The notes: generated by a model not told the origin, from the letters alone. DNA of 64,000 nucleotides from Streptomyces venezuelae ATCC 10712 (GCF_008639165.1 NZ_CP029197.1:6328001-6392000); one strand, 5' to 3'; positions 15,730 through 25,027 are shown, numbered from the stretch's first letter. Numbers and translations are program-made.

Positions 15730-17868
15730 TTACGCGGGGACGCTCGCCACGCCCTGCGCCAGGAAACGCTTGCCGTTGACGCGCTCGGAGACGCCCTCAC
15801 GGTCCAGGTACGGCGTGATGCCGCCCAGGTGGAAGGGCCAGCCTGCACCCGTGATCAGGCAGAGGTCGATGTCCTGCGCCTCGGCGACGACACCCTCCTC
15901 CAGCATCAGGCCGATCTCCTGCGCCACCGCGTCCAGGACGCGGTCGCGGACCTGCTCCTCGGTCAGGACGGAGTCGCCCTGGACGAGGAGGGCGGCGACC
16001 TCGGGGTCGAGCTCCGGCTTGAAGCCGTTCTCGGCGTTGTAGACGTAGAAGCCGCGCTTGCCGGCCTCGACGACCCGCTTGAGGTTCGGGGAGACGGTGA
16101 AGCGCTCCGGGAAGGCGCGGTTCAGGGTCTCGGAGACGTGCAGACCGATGGCCGGGCCGACGAGCTCCAGGAGGACCAGCGGCGACATCGGCAGGCCGAG
16201 GGGCTCGATCGCCTTCTCGGCGGTCTCGACCGGCGTGCCCTCGTCGATGACGTTCTGGATCTCGCCCATGAAGCGGGTCAGGATGCGGTTCACGACGAAC
16301 GCCGGGGCGTCCTTGGTGAGGACCGCGGTCTTCTTCAGCTTCTTGGCGACGCCGAAGGCGGTGGCCAGCGAGGCGTCGTCGGTCTGCTCGCCGCGGACGA
16401 TCTCCAGGAGCGGGAGGATCGCGACCGGGTTGAAGAAGTGGAAGCCGACCACGCGCTCCGGGTGCTGGAGCTTGGAGGCCATCTCCGACACCGACAGCGA
16501 GGAGGTGTTGGTGGCGAGGATCGCGTGCGCCGGGGCGACCGCCTCGACCTCCGCGAACACCTTCTGCTTGACGGACATCTCCTCGAACACGGCCTCGATG
16601 ATGAAGTCCGCGTCCGCGAAGCCCGCGGCCTTGTCCAGGACGCCGGAGACCAGGCCCTTGAGACGGTTGGCCTTGTCCTGGTTGATGCGGCCCTTGCCGA
16701 GCAGCTTCTCGATCTCGCCGTGGACGTAGCCCACGCCCTTGTCGACGCGCTCCTGGTCGATGTCGGTCAGGACGACCGGCACCTCGAGGCGGCGCAGGAA
16801 GAGCAGCGCGAGCTGGGAGGCCATCAGACCGGCGCCGACGACACCGACCTTGGTGACCGGGCGGGCCAGCGACTTGTCCGGGGCGCCGGCGGGGCGCTTG
16901 CCGCGCTTCTGCACCAGGTTGAAGGCGTAGATGCCGGAGCGGAGCTCGCCGCCCATGATCAGGTCCGCGAGGGCCTGGTCCTCGGCGTCGAAGCCCTTCT
17001 GCAGGTCGCCGTCCTTGGCGGCCTCGATGATGTCGAGGGCGCGGTAGGCGGCCGGCGCGGCGCCGTGGACCTTGGAGTCGGCGATGGCGCGGCCCTTGGC
17101 GACGGCCTGGTCCCAGGCCTCGCCGCGGTCGACCTCGGGACGCTCGACGGTCACGGAGCCGGTCAGGACGCCGGCGGTCCAGATGAGCGACTGCTCCAGG
17201 AAGTCGGCACCCTCGAACAGCGCGTCGGCGATGCCGAGTTCGAAGACCTGCTTGCCCTTGAGCTGGCGGTTCTGGTTCAGCGAGTTCTCGATGATGACCG
17301 AGACGGCCTTCTCGGCACCGATCAGGTTCGGCAGGATGGCGCAGCCGCCCCAGCCGGGCACCAGACCGAGGAAGACCTCGGGCAGCGAGAAGGCCGGCAG
17401 GGCCTTCGACACGGTGCGGTAGGTGCAGTGCAGACCGACCTCGACGCCGCCGCCCATGGCCGCGCCGTTGTAGTACGCGAAGGTCGGCACGGCGAGCGCG
17501 GAGAGACGCTTGAAGACGTCGTGGCCGCCCTTGCCGATGGCCAGCGCCTCGTCGTGCTTCTTCAGCAGCTCGACGCCCTTGAGGTCGGCGCCGACGGCGA
17601 AGATGAACGGCTTGCCGGTGATGCCGACGCCGACGATCTCACCGTTCGCGGCCTCGGCCTCGACCTGGTCGATCGCCGTGTTCAGGTTGGCCAGCGACTG
17701 CGGGCCGAAGGTGGTCGGCTTGGTGTGGTCGAAGCCGTTGTCCAGCGTGATCAGCGCGAACCGGCCCGCACCCGCGGGCAGTTCGAAGTGCCGTACGTGG
17801 GCGCTGGTGACGACCTCGTCCGGGAAGAGCTCGGCGGCGCCCTTCAGAAGCTCGGCGGTGGTGCTCAC
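15730..17868 (-). CDS. Multifunctional fatty-acid oxidation protein (enoyl-CoA hydratase / 3-hydroxyacyl-CoA dehydrogenase)
   Basis: A 712-residue FadB/FadJ-type enzyme. The N-terminal crotonase domain (residues about 20-250) has the oxyanion-hole stretches FAVGADLKG and NGAAMGGGVEVGLHC; the middle is a Rossmann domain with VGVVGAGLMASQLALLFLRR binding NAD; the dehydrogenase part carries ATNTSSLSVSEMA and the HFFNPVAILPLLEIV motif with the catalytic His. GTG 17868 overlaps the stop of the upstream thiolase by 4 nt. Together they form a beta-oxidation operon: hydration and oxidation here, thiolysis by the partner. Corresponds by position to the S. coelicolor SCO6026/6027 pair as I recall. Confidence 0.93.
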   Translation of the reverse strand: MSTTAELLKGAAELFPDEVVTSAHVRHFELPAGAGRFALITLDNGFDHTKPTTFGPQSLANLNTAIDQVEAEAANGEIVGVGITGKPFIFAVGADLKGVELLKKHDEALAIGKGGHDVFKRLSALAVPTFAYYNGAAMGGGVEVGLHCTYRTVSKALPAFSLPEVFLGLVPGWGGCAILPNLIGAEKAVSVIIENSLNQNRQLKGKQVFELGIADALFEGADFLEQSLIWTAGVLTGSVTVERPEVDRGEAWDQAVAKGRAIADSKVHGAAPAAYRALDIIEAAKDGDLQKGFDAEDQALADLIMGGELRSGIYAFNLVQKRGKRPAGAPDKSLARPVTKVGVVGAGLMASQLALLFLRRLEVPVVLTDIDQERVDKGVGYVHGEIEKLLGKGRINQDKANRLKGLVSGVLDKAAGFADADFIIEAVFEEMSVKQKVFAEVEAVAPAHAILATNTSSLSVSEMASKLQHPERVVGFHFFNPVAILPLLEIVRGEQTDDASLATAFGVAKKLKKTAVLTKDAPAFVVNRILTRFMGEIQNVIDEGTPVETAEKAIEPLGLPMSPLVLLELVGPAIGLHVSETLNRAFPERFTVSPNLKRVVEAGKRGFYVYNAENGFKPELDPEVAALLVQGDSVLTEEQVRDRVLDAVAQEIGLMLEEGVVAEAQDIDLCLITGAGWPFHLGGITPYLDREGVSERVNGKRFLAQGVASVPA

Positions 17869-19079
17869 TTGCCCTCCCAGTGGGGGTTCTCCCAGATGAC
17901 CGTCGCGCCCATGCCGAAGCCGACGCACATGGTGTTGAGGCCGTAACGGACCTGCGGGTTCTCCTCGAACTGGCGGGCCAGCTGCGTCATCAGACGGACG
18001 CCGGAGGAGGCGAGCGGGTGGCCGTAGGCGATGGCGCCGCCGTACTGGTTGACGCGGGCGTCGTCGTCGGCGATGCCGTAGTGCTCCAGGAAGGCGAGGA
18101 CCTGGACGGCGAAGGCCTCGTTGATCTCGAAGAGGTCGATGTCCTCGATGGACAGACCGGCCTTCGCGAGGGCCTTCTCGGTGGCCGGGATCGGGCCGTA
18201 GCCCATGACCTCGGGCTCGACGCCGGCGAAGGCGTAGGAGACGAGGCGCATCTTGACCGGGAGGTTGTTCTCCCGGGCGAAGTCCTCGGAGGCGATGATC
18301 GAGGCGGTGGCGCCGTCGTTCAGGCCGGCCGCGTTGCCCGCGGTGACGTTGCCGTGGACGCGGAACGGCGTCTTCAGGTTGGCCAGCGACTCCAGGGTGG
18401 TGCCCGGGCGCATCGGCTCGTCGGCGGTGACCAGGCCCCAGCCGGTCTCGCCGCCCTCGGCGTTGGTGCGGCGCACCGAGATGGGCACCAGGTCCGCCTG
18501 GATCTTGCCGTCGGCGTACGCCTTGGCGGCCTTCTCCTGCGAGCGCACGGCGTACTCGTCGGCGCGCCGCTTGGTGATGCTCGGGTAGCGGTCGTGCAGG
18601 TTCTCGGCGGTCATGCCCATGAAGAGGGCGGACTCGTCGACGAGCTTCTCCGACACGAAGCGCGGGTTCGGGTCGACGCCCTCACCCATGGGGTGGCGGC
18701 CCATGTGCTCGACACCGCCGGCGATGACGGCGTCGTACGCGCCGAAGGCGATCGAACCGGCGACGCTGGTCACGGCCGTGAGCGCACCGGCGCACATGCG
18801 GTCGATCGAGTAGCCCGGCACCGACTGCGGCAGGCCGGCGAGGATGCCCGCCGTACGGCCGAGGGTCAGACCCTGGTCACCGATCTGCGTGGTCGCGGCG
18901 ATGGCGACCTCGTCGATCTGGGCGGGGTCGAGGCCGGGGTTGCGGCGCAGCAGCTCCCGGATGGCCTTCACGACGAGGTCGTCGGCGCGGGTCTCGTGGT
19001 AGATGCCCTTCGGGCCCGCCTTGCCGAACGGGGTGCGGACGCCGTCGACGAAGACGACGTCCCTGACGGTACGAGGCAC
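17865..19079 (-). CDS. Acetyl-CoA C-acyltransferase (thiolase)
   Basis: A 404-residue thiolase. GTG 19079 has GGAGGAG 7 nt upstream, which makes it clearly better than upstream ATG codons. The nucleophilic Cys is in DRMCAGALTAV, the His in AYGHPLASSG and the second Cys in NTMCVGFGMGA; NEAFAVQVLAF is also conserved. It cleaves 3-ketoacyl-CoA to acetyl-CoA and a shortened acyl-CoA. It is the first gene of the fadA-fadB operon and overlaps the next gene by 4 nt. A dyad at 19152-19165, about 70 bp upstream, is a candidate control site. Confidence 0.94.
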   Translation of the reverse strand: MPRTVRDVVFVDGVRTPFGKAGPKGIYHETRADDLVVKAIRELLRRNPGLDPAQIDEVAIAATTQIGDQGLTLGRTAGILAGLPQSVPGYSIDRMCAGALTAVTSVAGSIAFGAYDAVIAGGVEHMGRHPMGEGVDPNPRFVSEKLVDESALFMGMTAENLHDRYPSITKRRADEYAVRSQEKAAKAYADGKIQADLVPISVRRTNAEGGETGWGLVTADEPMRPGTTLESLANLKTPFRVHGNVTAGNAAGLNDGATASIIASEDFARENNLPVKMRLVSYAFAGVEPEVMGYGPIPATEKALAKAGLSIEDIDLFEINEAFAVQVLAFLEHYGIADDDARVNQYGGAIAYGHPLASSGVRLMTQLARQFEENPQVRYGLNTMCVGFGMGATVIWENPHWEGK

Positions 19080-19151
19080 GATGGCTCTCCTCCAGGGTGC
19101 GGGATGGCACTGCTGCGGCACACGCCTAAGCGTGCGCTTGCTTCCCCCATG

Positions 19152-19165
19152 CTACTTGTGGGTAA
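19152..19165. promoter_or_regulatory. Dyad CTACTTGTGGGTAA upstream of the beta-oxidation operon
   Basis: On the coding strand this reads TTACCCACAAGTAG, an imperfect palindrome of the form TTAC-N6-GTAR. A TAGCAT sequence overlapping it could be a -10 box. It resembles TetR-type operators of lipid genes; the regulator is unknown. A similar perfect-arm dyad is at 54019-54032. Confidence 0.4.
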
Positions 19166-19224
19166 CCAGGCTGCCCAGTCCCTGGGGCCGGAGCGGTGAA
19201 GGTCACACTCCCGGATACGCGAAA

Positions 19225-19245
19225 CCCCCGGCGGGGGGCCGGGGG
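19225..19245 (-). terminator. Candidate terminator for RNase D gene
   Basis: CCCCCGGC (19225-19232) pairs with GCCGGGGG (19238-19245); on the minus strand it is followed by GTTTCG. Confidence 0.55.
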
Positions 19246-19330
19246 CGTGCGGGTGGGCGGGGGCGCCTGCGGCGGGCTTCCTTCCCCACCCCGCCCCTTC
19301 CCGAACTGGGGCTCCGCCCCGGACCCCGCG

Positions 19331-19379
19331 CCTCGAACGCCGGCGGGGCTGGATTCTCCAGCCCGCCCGGCGCTCGAGG
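19331..19379. repeat. Palindromic GC-rich intergenic repeat element
   Basis: The arms CCTCGAACGCCGGCGGGGCT (from 19331) and AGCCCGCCCGGCGCTCGAGG (to 19379) form a long imperfect hairpin. It is flanked by GGGGCTCCGCCCCGGACCCC at 19309-19328. I recognise this as a REP-like sequence common between Streptomyces genes; only one copy occurs here. Confidence 0.6.
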
Positions 19380-19419
19380 GCACGGCCGATGGCCGTGCGG
19401 GGGTCCGGGGGCGCTGGGG

Positions 19420-20703
19420 TCACGCCTTCGCCGTCAGGGCCTCGACCAGCAGCGGGGTCACGAGCCCCACCTGCCAGGGGCGGGCGCCGTAGCCGGTGAG
19501 GGCGGCGGCGACCGTGTCCGGGGTGCCCGGCGTCGGCGGCTCCCAGCAGACCCGTCGGACCGTGTCCGGGGTGATCAGGTTCTCCTGCGGGAGGTTCAGT
19601 TCCTCCGCGAGGGCCGAGACCGCCGTGCGGGCCGCCGAGAGGCGGGCCGCGGCGGCCGGGTCCTTGTCCGCCCAGGCGCGCGGCGGCGGCGGGCCCGCCA
19701 CCTGCTGGCCCGGCTGGGGCAGCTCGCTCTCCGGCAGGGCGCGGGCGCGGTCGACGGCCGCCTGCCACTGCTCCAGCTGACGGCGGCCCATCCGGTGCCC
19801 GTAACCGGGCAGGGCCATGAGCGCGGTCACGTTCACCGGCACCGCGAGCGCCGCCTCCACGATCGCCGCGTCGCTCAGCACCTTGCCGGGGGAGACGTCA
19901 CGCCGCTGGGCGACCTTGTCACGGGCCGTCCACAGCTCCCGTACGACCGCCATCTGGCGACGGCGGCGCACCTTGTGCATGCCGGAGGTCCGGCGCCACG
20001 GGTCCTTGCGCGGCGGGGCGGGCGGCGCGGCGGCGATCGCGTCGAACTCCTGGTGCGCCCACTCCAGCTTCCCCTGCCGGTCGAGCTCCTTCTCCAGGGC
20101 GTCCCGGAGGTCGACGAGGAGCTCCACGTCGAGGGCCGCATAGCGCAGCCAGGGCTCGGGCAGCGGCCGGGTGGACCAGTCGACCGCGGAGTGGCCCTTC
20201 TCCAGGGCGTAGCCGAGGACGGACTCGACCATCGCGCCGAGGCCGACCCGCGGGAAGCCGGCGAGGCGCCCGGCGAGCTCGGTGTCGAACAGCGAGGTCG
20301 GGAGCATGCCTATGTCGCGCAGGCACGGGAGGTCCTGGGTCGCGGCGTGCAGGATCCACTCGGTGCCGGCGAGCGCGTCGCCGAGTCCGGAGAGGTCGGG
20401 GCAGCCCACCGGGTCGATGAGCGCGGTGCCCGCGCCCTCGCGGCGGAGCTGGACGAGGTAGGCGCGCTGGCCGTAGCGGTAGCCGGAGGCGCGCTCGGCG
20501 TCCACGGCGACCGGGCCGCGGCCCGCCGCGAAGGCGGCGATCACCTCGGCGAGGGCGTCCTCGGTCTCGACGACGGGCGGAATCCCCTCGCGGGGCTCCA
20601 GCAACGGGATCGGAAGCCCATTCGCAGGGACATCGTCGTCCGGGGGGCCGCCCCCGGTGGTGCGCAGTGCTGTGTCTGCTGCGGTCTCTTGGGCGTCGGT
20701 CAC
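19420..20703 (-). CDS. rnd: Ribonuclease D-like 3'-5' exonuclease with HRDC domain
   Basis: A 427-residue DEDDy exonuclease. The exonuclease domain (about residues 40-215) shows the first acidic motif in VAVDAERASG, the second around HAATQDLPCLRD and the Tyr/Asp motif YAALDVELLVDLRD. A HRDC domain follows (about residues 235-315). The enzyme trims the 3' ends of tRNA and other stable RNAs. GTG 20703 is the start. The actinobacterial form has an extra C-terminal region of about 100 residues. It is preceded by a perfect palindromic terminator. Confidence 0.9.
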   Translation of the reverse strand: MTDAQETAADTALRTTGGGPPDDDVPANGLPIPLLEPREGIPPVVETEDALAEVIAAFAAGRGPVAVDAERASGYRYGQRAYLVQLRREGAGTALIDPVGCPDLSGLGDALAGTEWILHAATQDLPCLRDIGMLPTSLFDTELAGRLAGFPRVGLGAMVESVLGYALEKGHSAVDWSTRPLPEPWLRYAALDVELLVDLRDALEKELDRQGKLEWAHQEFDAIAAAPPAPPRKDPWRRTSGMHKVRRRRQMAVVRELWTARDKVAQRRDVSPGKVLSDAAIVEAALAVPVNVTALMALPGYGHRMGRRQLEQWQAAVDRARALPESELPQPGQQVAGPPPPRAWADKDPAAAARLSAARTAVSALAEELNLPQENLITPDTVRRVCWEPPTPGTPDTVAAALTGYGARPWQVGLVTPLLVEALTAKA

Positions 20704-20729
20704 CTGTCAAGGGTATCGGTGAACGGCAA

Positions 20730-20763
20730 GCGCCTGTCGACGGAACGTTCCGTCGACAGGCGC
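20730..20763. terminator. Perfect 34-nt palindrome between response regulator and RNase D
   Basis: GCGCCTGTCGACGGAAC (20730-20746) is followed directly by its reverse complement (20747-20763). It can form a hairpin with a short AACGTT loop and terminates the response-regulator transcript. Confidence 0.85.
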
Positions 20764-20785
20764 CGGCTTTCCGTCGGCCGGTCCG

Positions 20786-21451
20786 TCAGTGGATGATCCC
20801 CGTCCGCAGGGCCACCGCGACCATGCCGGCCCGGTCGCCGGTGCCCAGCTTGCGGGCGATCCGGGCGAGGTGGCTCTTCACGGTGAGGGCCGAGAGGCCC
20901 ATGGAGACGCCGATCGCCTTGTTCGACTGGCCCTCCGCGACGAGCCTGAGCACCTCGACCTCCCGGCCGGAGAGCTCGCGGTAGCCGCCCGGGTGGCTCG
21001 GGGCACCCGGGGGGCGGCGGTGGCCGAGCCGCGCGGCCGCGGCGCCGATGGGGGCGGCGCCGGGTCGGGTGGGGTGGCCGATGTTGGTACGGGTGCCGGT
21101 GACGACATAGCCCTTCACGCCGCCCGCCAGGGCGTTGCGCACGGCGCCGATGTCGTCCGCCGCCGAGAGGGCGAGGCCGTTGGGCCAGCCCGCGGCGCGG
21201 GTCTCGGACAGCAGGGTCAGGCCGCTGCCGTCGGGCAGGTGGACGTCGGCAACGCAGATGTCGCGCGGGTTGCCGACGCGGGGACGTGCCTCCGCGATGG
21301 AAGAAGCCTCGATCACGTCGCGTACTCCGAGGGCCCACAGGTGGCGGGTCACGGTGGAGCGGACGCGCGGGTCGGCCACGACGACCATGGCCGTCGGCTT
21401 GTTCGGGCGGTAGGCGACCAGGCTTGCGGGCTGCTCGAGGAGAACGGACAC
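20786..21451 (-). CDS. LuxR/NarL-type response regulator
   Basis: A 221-residue two-domain regulator. The receiver (residues about 20-125) has the phosphorylatable Asp in CVADVHLPDGSG, the Ser of LALSAADD and the Lys of GGVKGYVV, so it looks functional. A short linker leads to a LuxR helix-turn-helix (ELSGREVEVLRLVAEGQSNK to LTVKSHLARIARKLG). GTG 21451 has AGGAGG 4 nt upstream. No sensor kinase is adjacent, so it is an orphan here. The 238 bp upstream contains an AT-richer stretch near 21560-21600 that probably holds its promoter. Equivalent in position to S. coelicolor SCO6029 by memory. Confidence 0.88.
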   Translation of the reverse strand: MSVLLEQPASLVAYRPNKPTAMVVVADPRVRSTVTRHLWALGVRDVIEASSIAEARPRVGNPRDICVADVHLPDGSGLTLLSETRAAGWPNGLALSAADDIGAVRNALAGGVKGYVVTGTRTNIGHPTRPGAAPIGAAAARLGHRRPPGAPSHPGGYRELSGREVEVLRLVAEGQSNKAIGVSMGLSALTVKSHLARIARKLGTGDRAGMVAVALRTGIIH

Positions 21452-21689
21452 CAGGCCTCCTGGGGGGAAGGGTGCGGGACGGAGCCGGCTCGGGGAAGAA
21501 GCCGGGGGCGAACCCGTGCTGTGAAGGGGTCACTGACTCCTTCGGCAGCTGGGCCGCCCGCCTTTAGGGAAAGATCACGATTTGGTGAGTAACAATTAGG
21601 GCAATTCGGACGCGTGATCGATCATCCTACGAGCGGCCCCCGCTCCGTCACCCCCACGAGGGACACCGGAACAGGCCGAAAACAGCCCC

Positions 21690-22391
21690 TCAGGCCTGCT
21701 GCGGACCCCGCCGCTGGGGCAACGAGACGACACCGGCGCCCGACACCGTCCCCGCCGCACCCGTCCCCGCGTCGGCCGGCGCCGGCGGCAGCCCCGCGAT
21801 CTGACAGAGCAGATCGCACCAGGCCGCCAGATGCGCCCCCGTGTCCGGCACCCCGCCCAGACCCTCGCGCGGCGTCCAGGACGCCCGGATCTCGATCTGC
21901 GTCGCCGGCCTGCGCTCCGCGAGCCCCCCGAAGTAGTGCGAGCCCGCCATCGTCACGGTCCCGCTCGCCTCCCCGTACGGCAGCCCCCTGGCCTCCAGGG
22001 CCCCCGTCAGCCAGGACCAGCACACCTCCGGCAGCAGCGGATCCGCCGCCATCTCCGGCTCCAGCTCCGCCCGGACCAGCGTCACCAGCCGGAACGTGCC
22101 CTTCCAGGCCTCGTGGCCGTCCGGATCGTGCAGCAGCACGAGCCGCCCGTCCGCCAGGTCCTCCTCGCCGTCCACGACGGCCGCCTCCACCGCGTACGCG
22201 TACGGGGCGAGGCGCTGCGGGGGCCTCGTCGGGTCGATCTCGATCTCGGGCCGCAGCCGCGCCGAACGCAGCGCCTCCACCGCCCGCCGGAACGCCGGTG
22301 GCACCGGGTTCGTCTCCGTACTGTCCGCCGTTTCGCCCGTCCCTCGATCGCCGTCGGAATGATCGGAAAAATGTCCCTGCGCCGCAGCCAT
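21690..22391 (-). CDS. DUF3000-family protein
   Basis: A 233-residue cytoplasmic protein of the actinobacterial DUF3000 family, recognised from the conserved run PPAFRRAVEALRSARLRPEI, the PQRLAPYAYAVEAAV segment, GRLVLLHDPDGHEAWKGTFR and the C-terminal SHYFGGL and IEIRASWTP stretches. Function unknown. The start at ATG 22391 follows from where homology begins; no clear ribosome site precedes it. It is divergent from hemE across 91 bp. Confidence 0.8.
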   Translation of the reverse strand: MAAAQGHFSDHSDGDRGTGETADSTETNPVPPAFRRAVEALRSARLRPEIEIDPTRPPQRLAPYAYAVEAAVVDGEEDLADGRLVLLHDPDGHEAWKGTFRLVTLVRAELEPEMAADPLLPEVCWSWLTGALEARGLPYGEASGTVTMAGSHYFGGLAERRPATQIEIRASWTPREGLGGVPDTGAHLAAWCDLLCQIAGLPPAPADAGTGAAGTVSGAGVVSLPQRRGPQQA

Positions 22392-22482
22392 GCGGGGAAG
22401 AGTAGGCGGAACGGGGCCTCCTTGCAGGGAGGGACACCCGCCCCGGACGAGCGGCTTCCCGCCACATGCGAAGATTCTGGGC

Positions 22483-23559
22483 GTGAGTGCCAACGAACGC
22501 CCGACGGGCCACCAGACGAAGCAGCAGTCGCGGACGCACGACTCCGCGTTCCTCAAGGCGTGCCGGCGCGAACCCGTGCCGCACACCCCCGTCTGGTTCA
22601 TGCGGCAGGCCGGGCGCTCCCTCCCCGAGTACCTCAAGGTGCGCGAGGGCATCCCGATGCTCGAGTCGTGCATGCGGCCCGAGCTGGTCACCGAGATCAC
22701 CCTCCAGCCGGTCCGCCGCCACAAGGTCGACGCCGCGATCTACTTCAGCGACATCGTCGTCCCCCTCAAGGCCATCGGCCTCGACCTCGACATCAAGCCC
22801 GGCGTCGGCCCGGTCGTCGCCGACCCCATCCGCACCCGCGCCGACCTGGACCGGCTGCGCGACCTCACCCCGGACGACGTCCACTACGTCACCGAGGCCA
22901 TCGGGATGCTCACCGCGGAACTGGGCGACACCCCGCTCATCGGCTTCGCCGGCGCGCCTTTCACCCTCGCGAGCTACCTCGTCGAGGGCGGCCCCTCGCG
23001 CAGCCACGAGCGCACCAAGGCGATGATGTACGGCGACCCGCAGCTCTGGGCCGACCTGCTCGACCGCCTCGCCGAGATCACCTCCGCCTTCCTCAAGGTG
23101 CAGATCGAGGCCGGCGCCTCCGCCGTCCAACTGTTCGACTCCTGGGTCGGCGCCCTCGCCCCGGCCGACTACCGCCGCTCCGTGATGCCGGCCTCCGTCA
23201 AGGTCTTCGACGCCGTCGCCGGCTACGGCGTCCCCCGCATCCACTTCGGAGTCGGTACGGGCGAGCTGCTCGGCCTCATGGGCGAGGCCGGGGCGGACGT
23301 CGTCGGCGTCGACTGGCGCGTCCCCCTCGACGAGGCCGCCCGCCGCGTCGGCCCCGGCAAGGCGCTCCAGGGCAACCTCGACCCGGCCGTGCTGTTCGCC
23401 GGGCGCGAGGTCGTCGAGGCCAAGACCGACGAGGTCCTGGCCGCCGCGAAGGGCCTGGAGGGCCACGTCTTCAACCTGGGCCACGGCGTCATGCCGTCGA
23501 TGGACCCCGACGCCCTGACCCGCCTCGTGGAGTACGTGCACACGCGCACCGCGGTCTGA
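22483..23559 (+). CDS. hemE: Uroporphyrinogen decarboxylase
   Basis: A 358-residue enzyme converting uroporphyrinogen III to coproporphyrinogen III. GTG 22483 gives the usual length. The two diagnostic motifs are present: PVWFMRQAGRSLPEY near residue 35 and GFAGAPFTLASYLVEGG near residue 150; DWRVPL, LQGNLDPA and HVFNLGHGV complete the active site. It is the shared upstream step for the hemY-hemQ genes about 2.6 kb downstream, so the region serves haem synthesis. The short leader without a clear ribosome site suggests a leaderless or near-leaderless mRNA. Confidence 0.96.
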   Translation: MSANERPTGHQTKQQSRTHDSAFLKACRREPVPHTPVWFMRQAGRSLPEYLKVREGIPMLESCMRPELVTEITLQPVRRHKVDAAIYFSDIVVPLKAIGLDLDIKPGVGPVVADPIRTRADLDRLRDLTPDDVHYVTEAIGMLTAELGDTPLIGFAGAPFTLASYLVEGGPSRSHERTKAMMYGDPQLWADLLDRLAEITSAFLKVQIEAGASAVQLFDSWVGALAPADYRRSVMPASVKVFDAVAGYGVPRIHFGVGTGELLGLMGEAGADVVGVDWRVPLDEAARRVGPGKALQGNLDPAVLFAGREVVEAKTDEVLAAAKGLEGHVFNLGHGVMPSMDPDALTRLVEYVHTRTAV

Positions 23560-23580
23560 CGCCGGCGCGTCGACCCATTC

Positions 23581-23614
23581 CGACGGCCGCCGGGGAAGAC
23601 CCCGGCGGCCGTCG
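23581..23614. terminator. Bidirectional terminator after hemE
   Basis: Perfect 15-bp stem CGACGGCCGCCGGGG (23581-23595), AAGA loop, arm 23600-23614. Confidence 0.92.
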
Positions 23615-23653
23615 CGCCGTCCCGCCGTACCGCCGCCGTCCCGCGCCGGCCGG

Positions 23654-25027
23654 TCAGCCCCCGGCGCGGACCGCCGCCGTCGCCTTGCGAGCCGCGATCA
23701 GCACCGGATCCCACACCGGGGAGAACGGCGGCGCGTACCCCAGGTCGAGGGCCGTCATCGCCTCCACCGTCATCCCCGCCGTGAGCGCCACCGCCGCGAT
23801 GTCCACCCGCTTCCCCGCGCCCTCCCGGCCCACGATCTGCACGCCGAGCAGCCGTCCCGTACGCCGCTCCGCCAGCATCTTCACCGTCATAGGCGCGGCC
23901 CCCGGGTAGTAGCCCGCCCGGCTCGTGGACTCCACGGTCACCGTCACGTACCGCAGGCCCACCTCCCGCGCGTCCTTCTCCCGCAGCCCCGTCCGGGCGA
24001 TCTCCAGATCGCACACCTTCGACACGGCCGTGCCCACCACCCCGGGGAAGGTCGCGTAGTCGCCGCCGACGTTCGCCCCGATGACCTGCCCGTGCTTGTT
24101 CGCGTGCGTCCCCAGCGGCACGTGCCGCTCCCGGCCCGCGACCAGGTCGAGGACCTCCACGCAGTCGCCGCCCGCCCAGATGTCCTCATGACCCCGGACC
24201 CGCATCGCCAGATCCGTGAGCAGCCCGCCGTACACCCCGAGGGGCAGCCCCGCCGCCCCGGCGAGCGTGGTCTCCGGCACCACGCCCATCCCGAGGACCA
24301 CCACGTCCGCCGGGTACTCGGCGTCGTCCGTCGCCACCGCCCGGACCCGGCCGTCCTCGCCGGTGAGGATCTTCGTGACCTCCGCCGAGGCGACCGTCGT
24401 GATCCCCAGACCGTCCAGCGCCCGGTGCACCAGAGCGCCCATGTCCGGGTCCAGGGTCGCCATCGGCTGCTCGCCCCGGTGCAGCAGCGTCACCTCGTAC
24501 CCACGGTTGAGGAGCGCCTCGGCCATCTCCACCCCGATGTAGCCGGCGCCGACCACGACCGCCCGGCGCCCCCCAGTTCCCTCGAGGGAGTCCAGCAGCG
24601 CCTGCCCGTCGTCCAGGGTCTGCACCCCGTGCACCCCCGGCGCGTCGATCCCCGGCAGCGCCGGCCGCCTGGGCCGGGCGCCCGTCGCGATCACCAGCTT
24701 GTCGAAGCCCGTCCAGGCCTCCGTGCCCGCCTCCAGGTCCCGGGCGAGGACCCGCCGGCCGGGCACGTCGATCTCCGTCACCTCCGTCCGCATCCGCAGG
24801 TCGATGGCGCGCGCCCGGTGCTCCTCGGGGGAGCGCGCGATCAGCTCGTCGCGGCCGGCGACGTCGCCACCGACCCAGTACGGGATGCCGCAGGCCGAGT
24901 ACGAGGAGAAGTGCCCCCGCTCGAACGCGACGATCTCCAGCTCCTCCGGCCCCTTGAGCCTGCGCGCCTGCGACGCGGCGGACATCCCCGCCGCGTCGCC
25001 CCCGATGACCACCAGTCGTTCCGTCAT
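23654..25027 (-). CDS. CoA-disulfide reductase-like FAD/NAD(P)-dependent oxidoreductase
   Basis: A 457-residue flavoprotein disulfide reductase. It has the N-terminal FAD-binding VVIGGDAAGMSAASQARRL, the single redox-active Cys in SYSACGIPYWVGG (Cys46), ATGARPRRP, a second dinucleotide motif VVVGAGYIGVEMAEAL and IWAGGDCVEV, then a dimerisation domain ending with the YAPPFSPVWDP stretch. A single active Cys and this length fit the CoA-disulfide reductase/NADH oxidase/polysulfide reductase group rather than classical two-Cys reductases. It follows the DUF4349 lipoprotein gene with a 9-nt gap and is probably co-transcribed. Substrate (CoA disulfide, other low-molecular-weight disulfide or oxygen) not determined. 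Confidence 0.85.
   Translation of the reverse strand: MTERLVVIGGDAAGMSAASQARRLKGPEELEIVAFERGHFSSYSACGIPYWVGGDVAGRDELIARSPEEHRARAIDLRMRTEVTEIDVPGRRVLARDLEAGTEAWTGFDKLVIATGARPRRPALPGIDAPGVHGVQTLDDGQALLDSLEGTGGRRAVVVGAGYIGVEMAEALLNRGYEVTLLHRGEQPMATLDPDMGALVHRALDGLGITTVASAEVTKILTGEDGRVRAVATDDAEYPADVVVLGMGVVPETTLAGAAGLPLGVYGGLLTDLAMRVRGHEDIWAGGDCVEVLDLVAGRERHVPLGTHANKHGQVIGANVGGDYATFPGVVGTAVSKVCDLEIARTGLREKDAREVGLRYVTVTVESTSRAGYYPGAAPMTVKMLAERRTGRLLGVQIVGREGAGKRVDIAAVALTAGMTVEAMTALDLGYAPPFSPVWDPVLIAARKATAAVRAGG

Larger units (their letters stand above)
19080..19419. other. 340-bp intergenic region with dyad, terminator and dispersed repeat
   Basis: No gene is visible. From right to left it carries a palindromic GC-rich dispersed element (19331-19379), a hairpin that can terminate RNase D transcripts (19225-19245) and a regulator-like dyad (19152-19165) before the thiolase gene. 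Confidence 0.75.
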
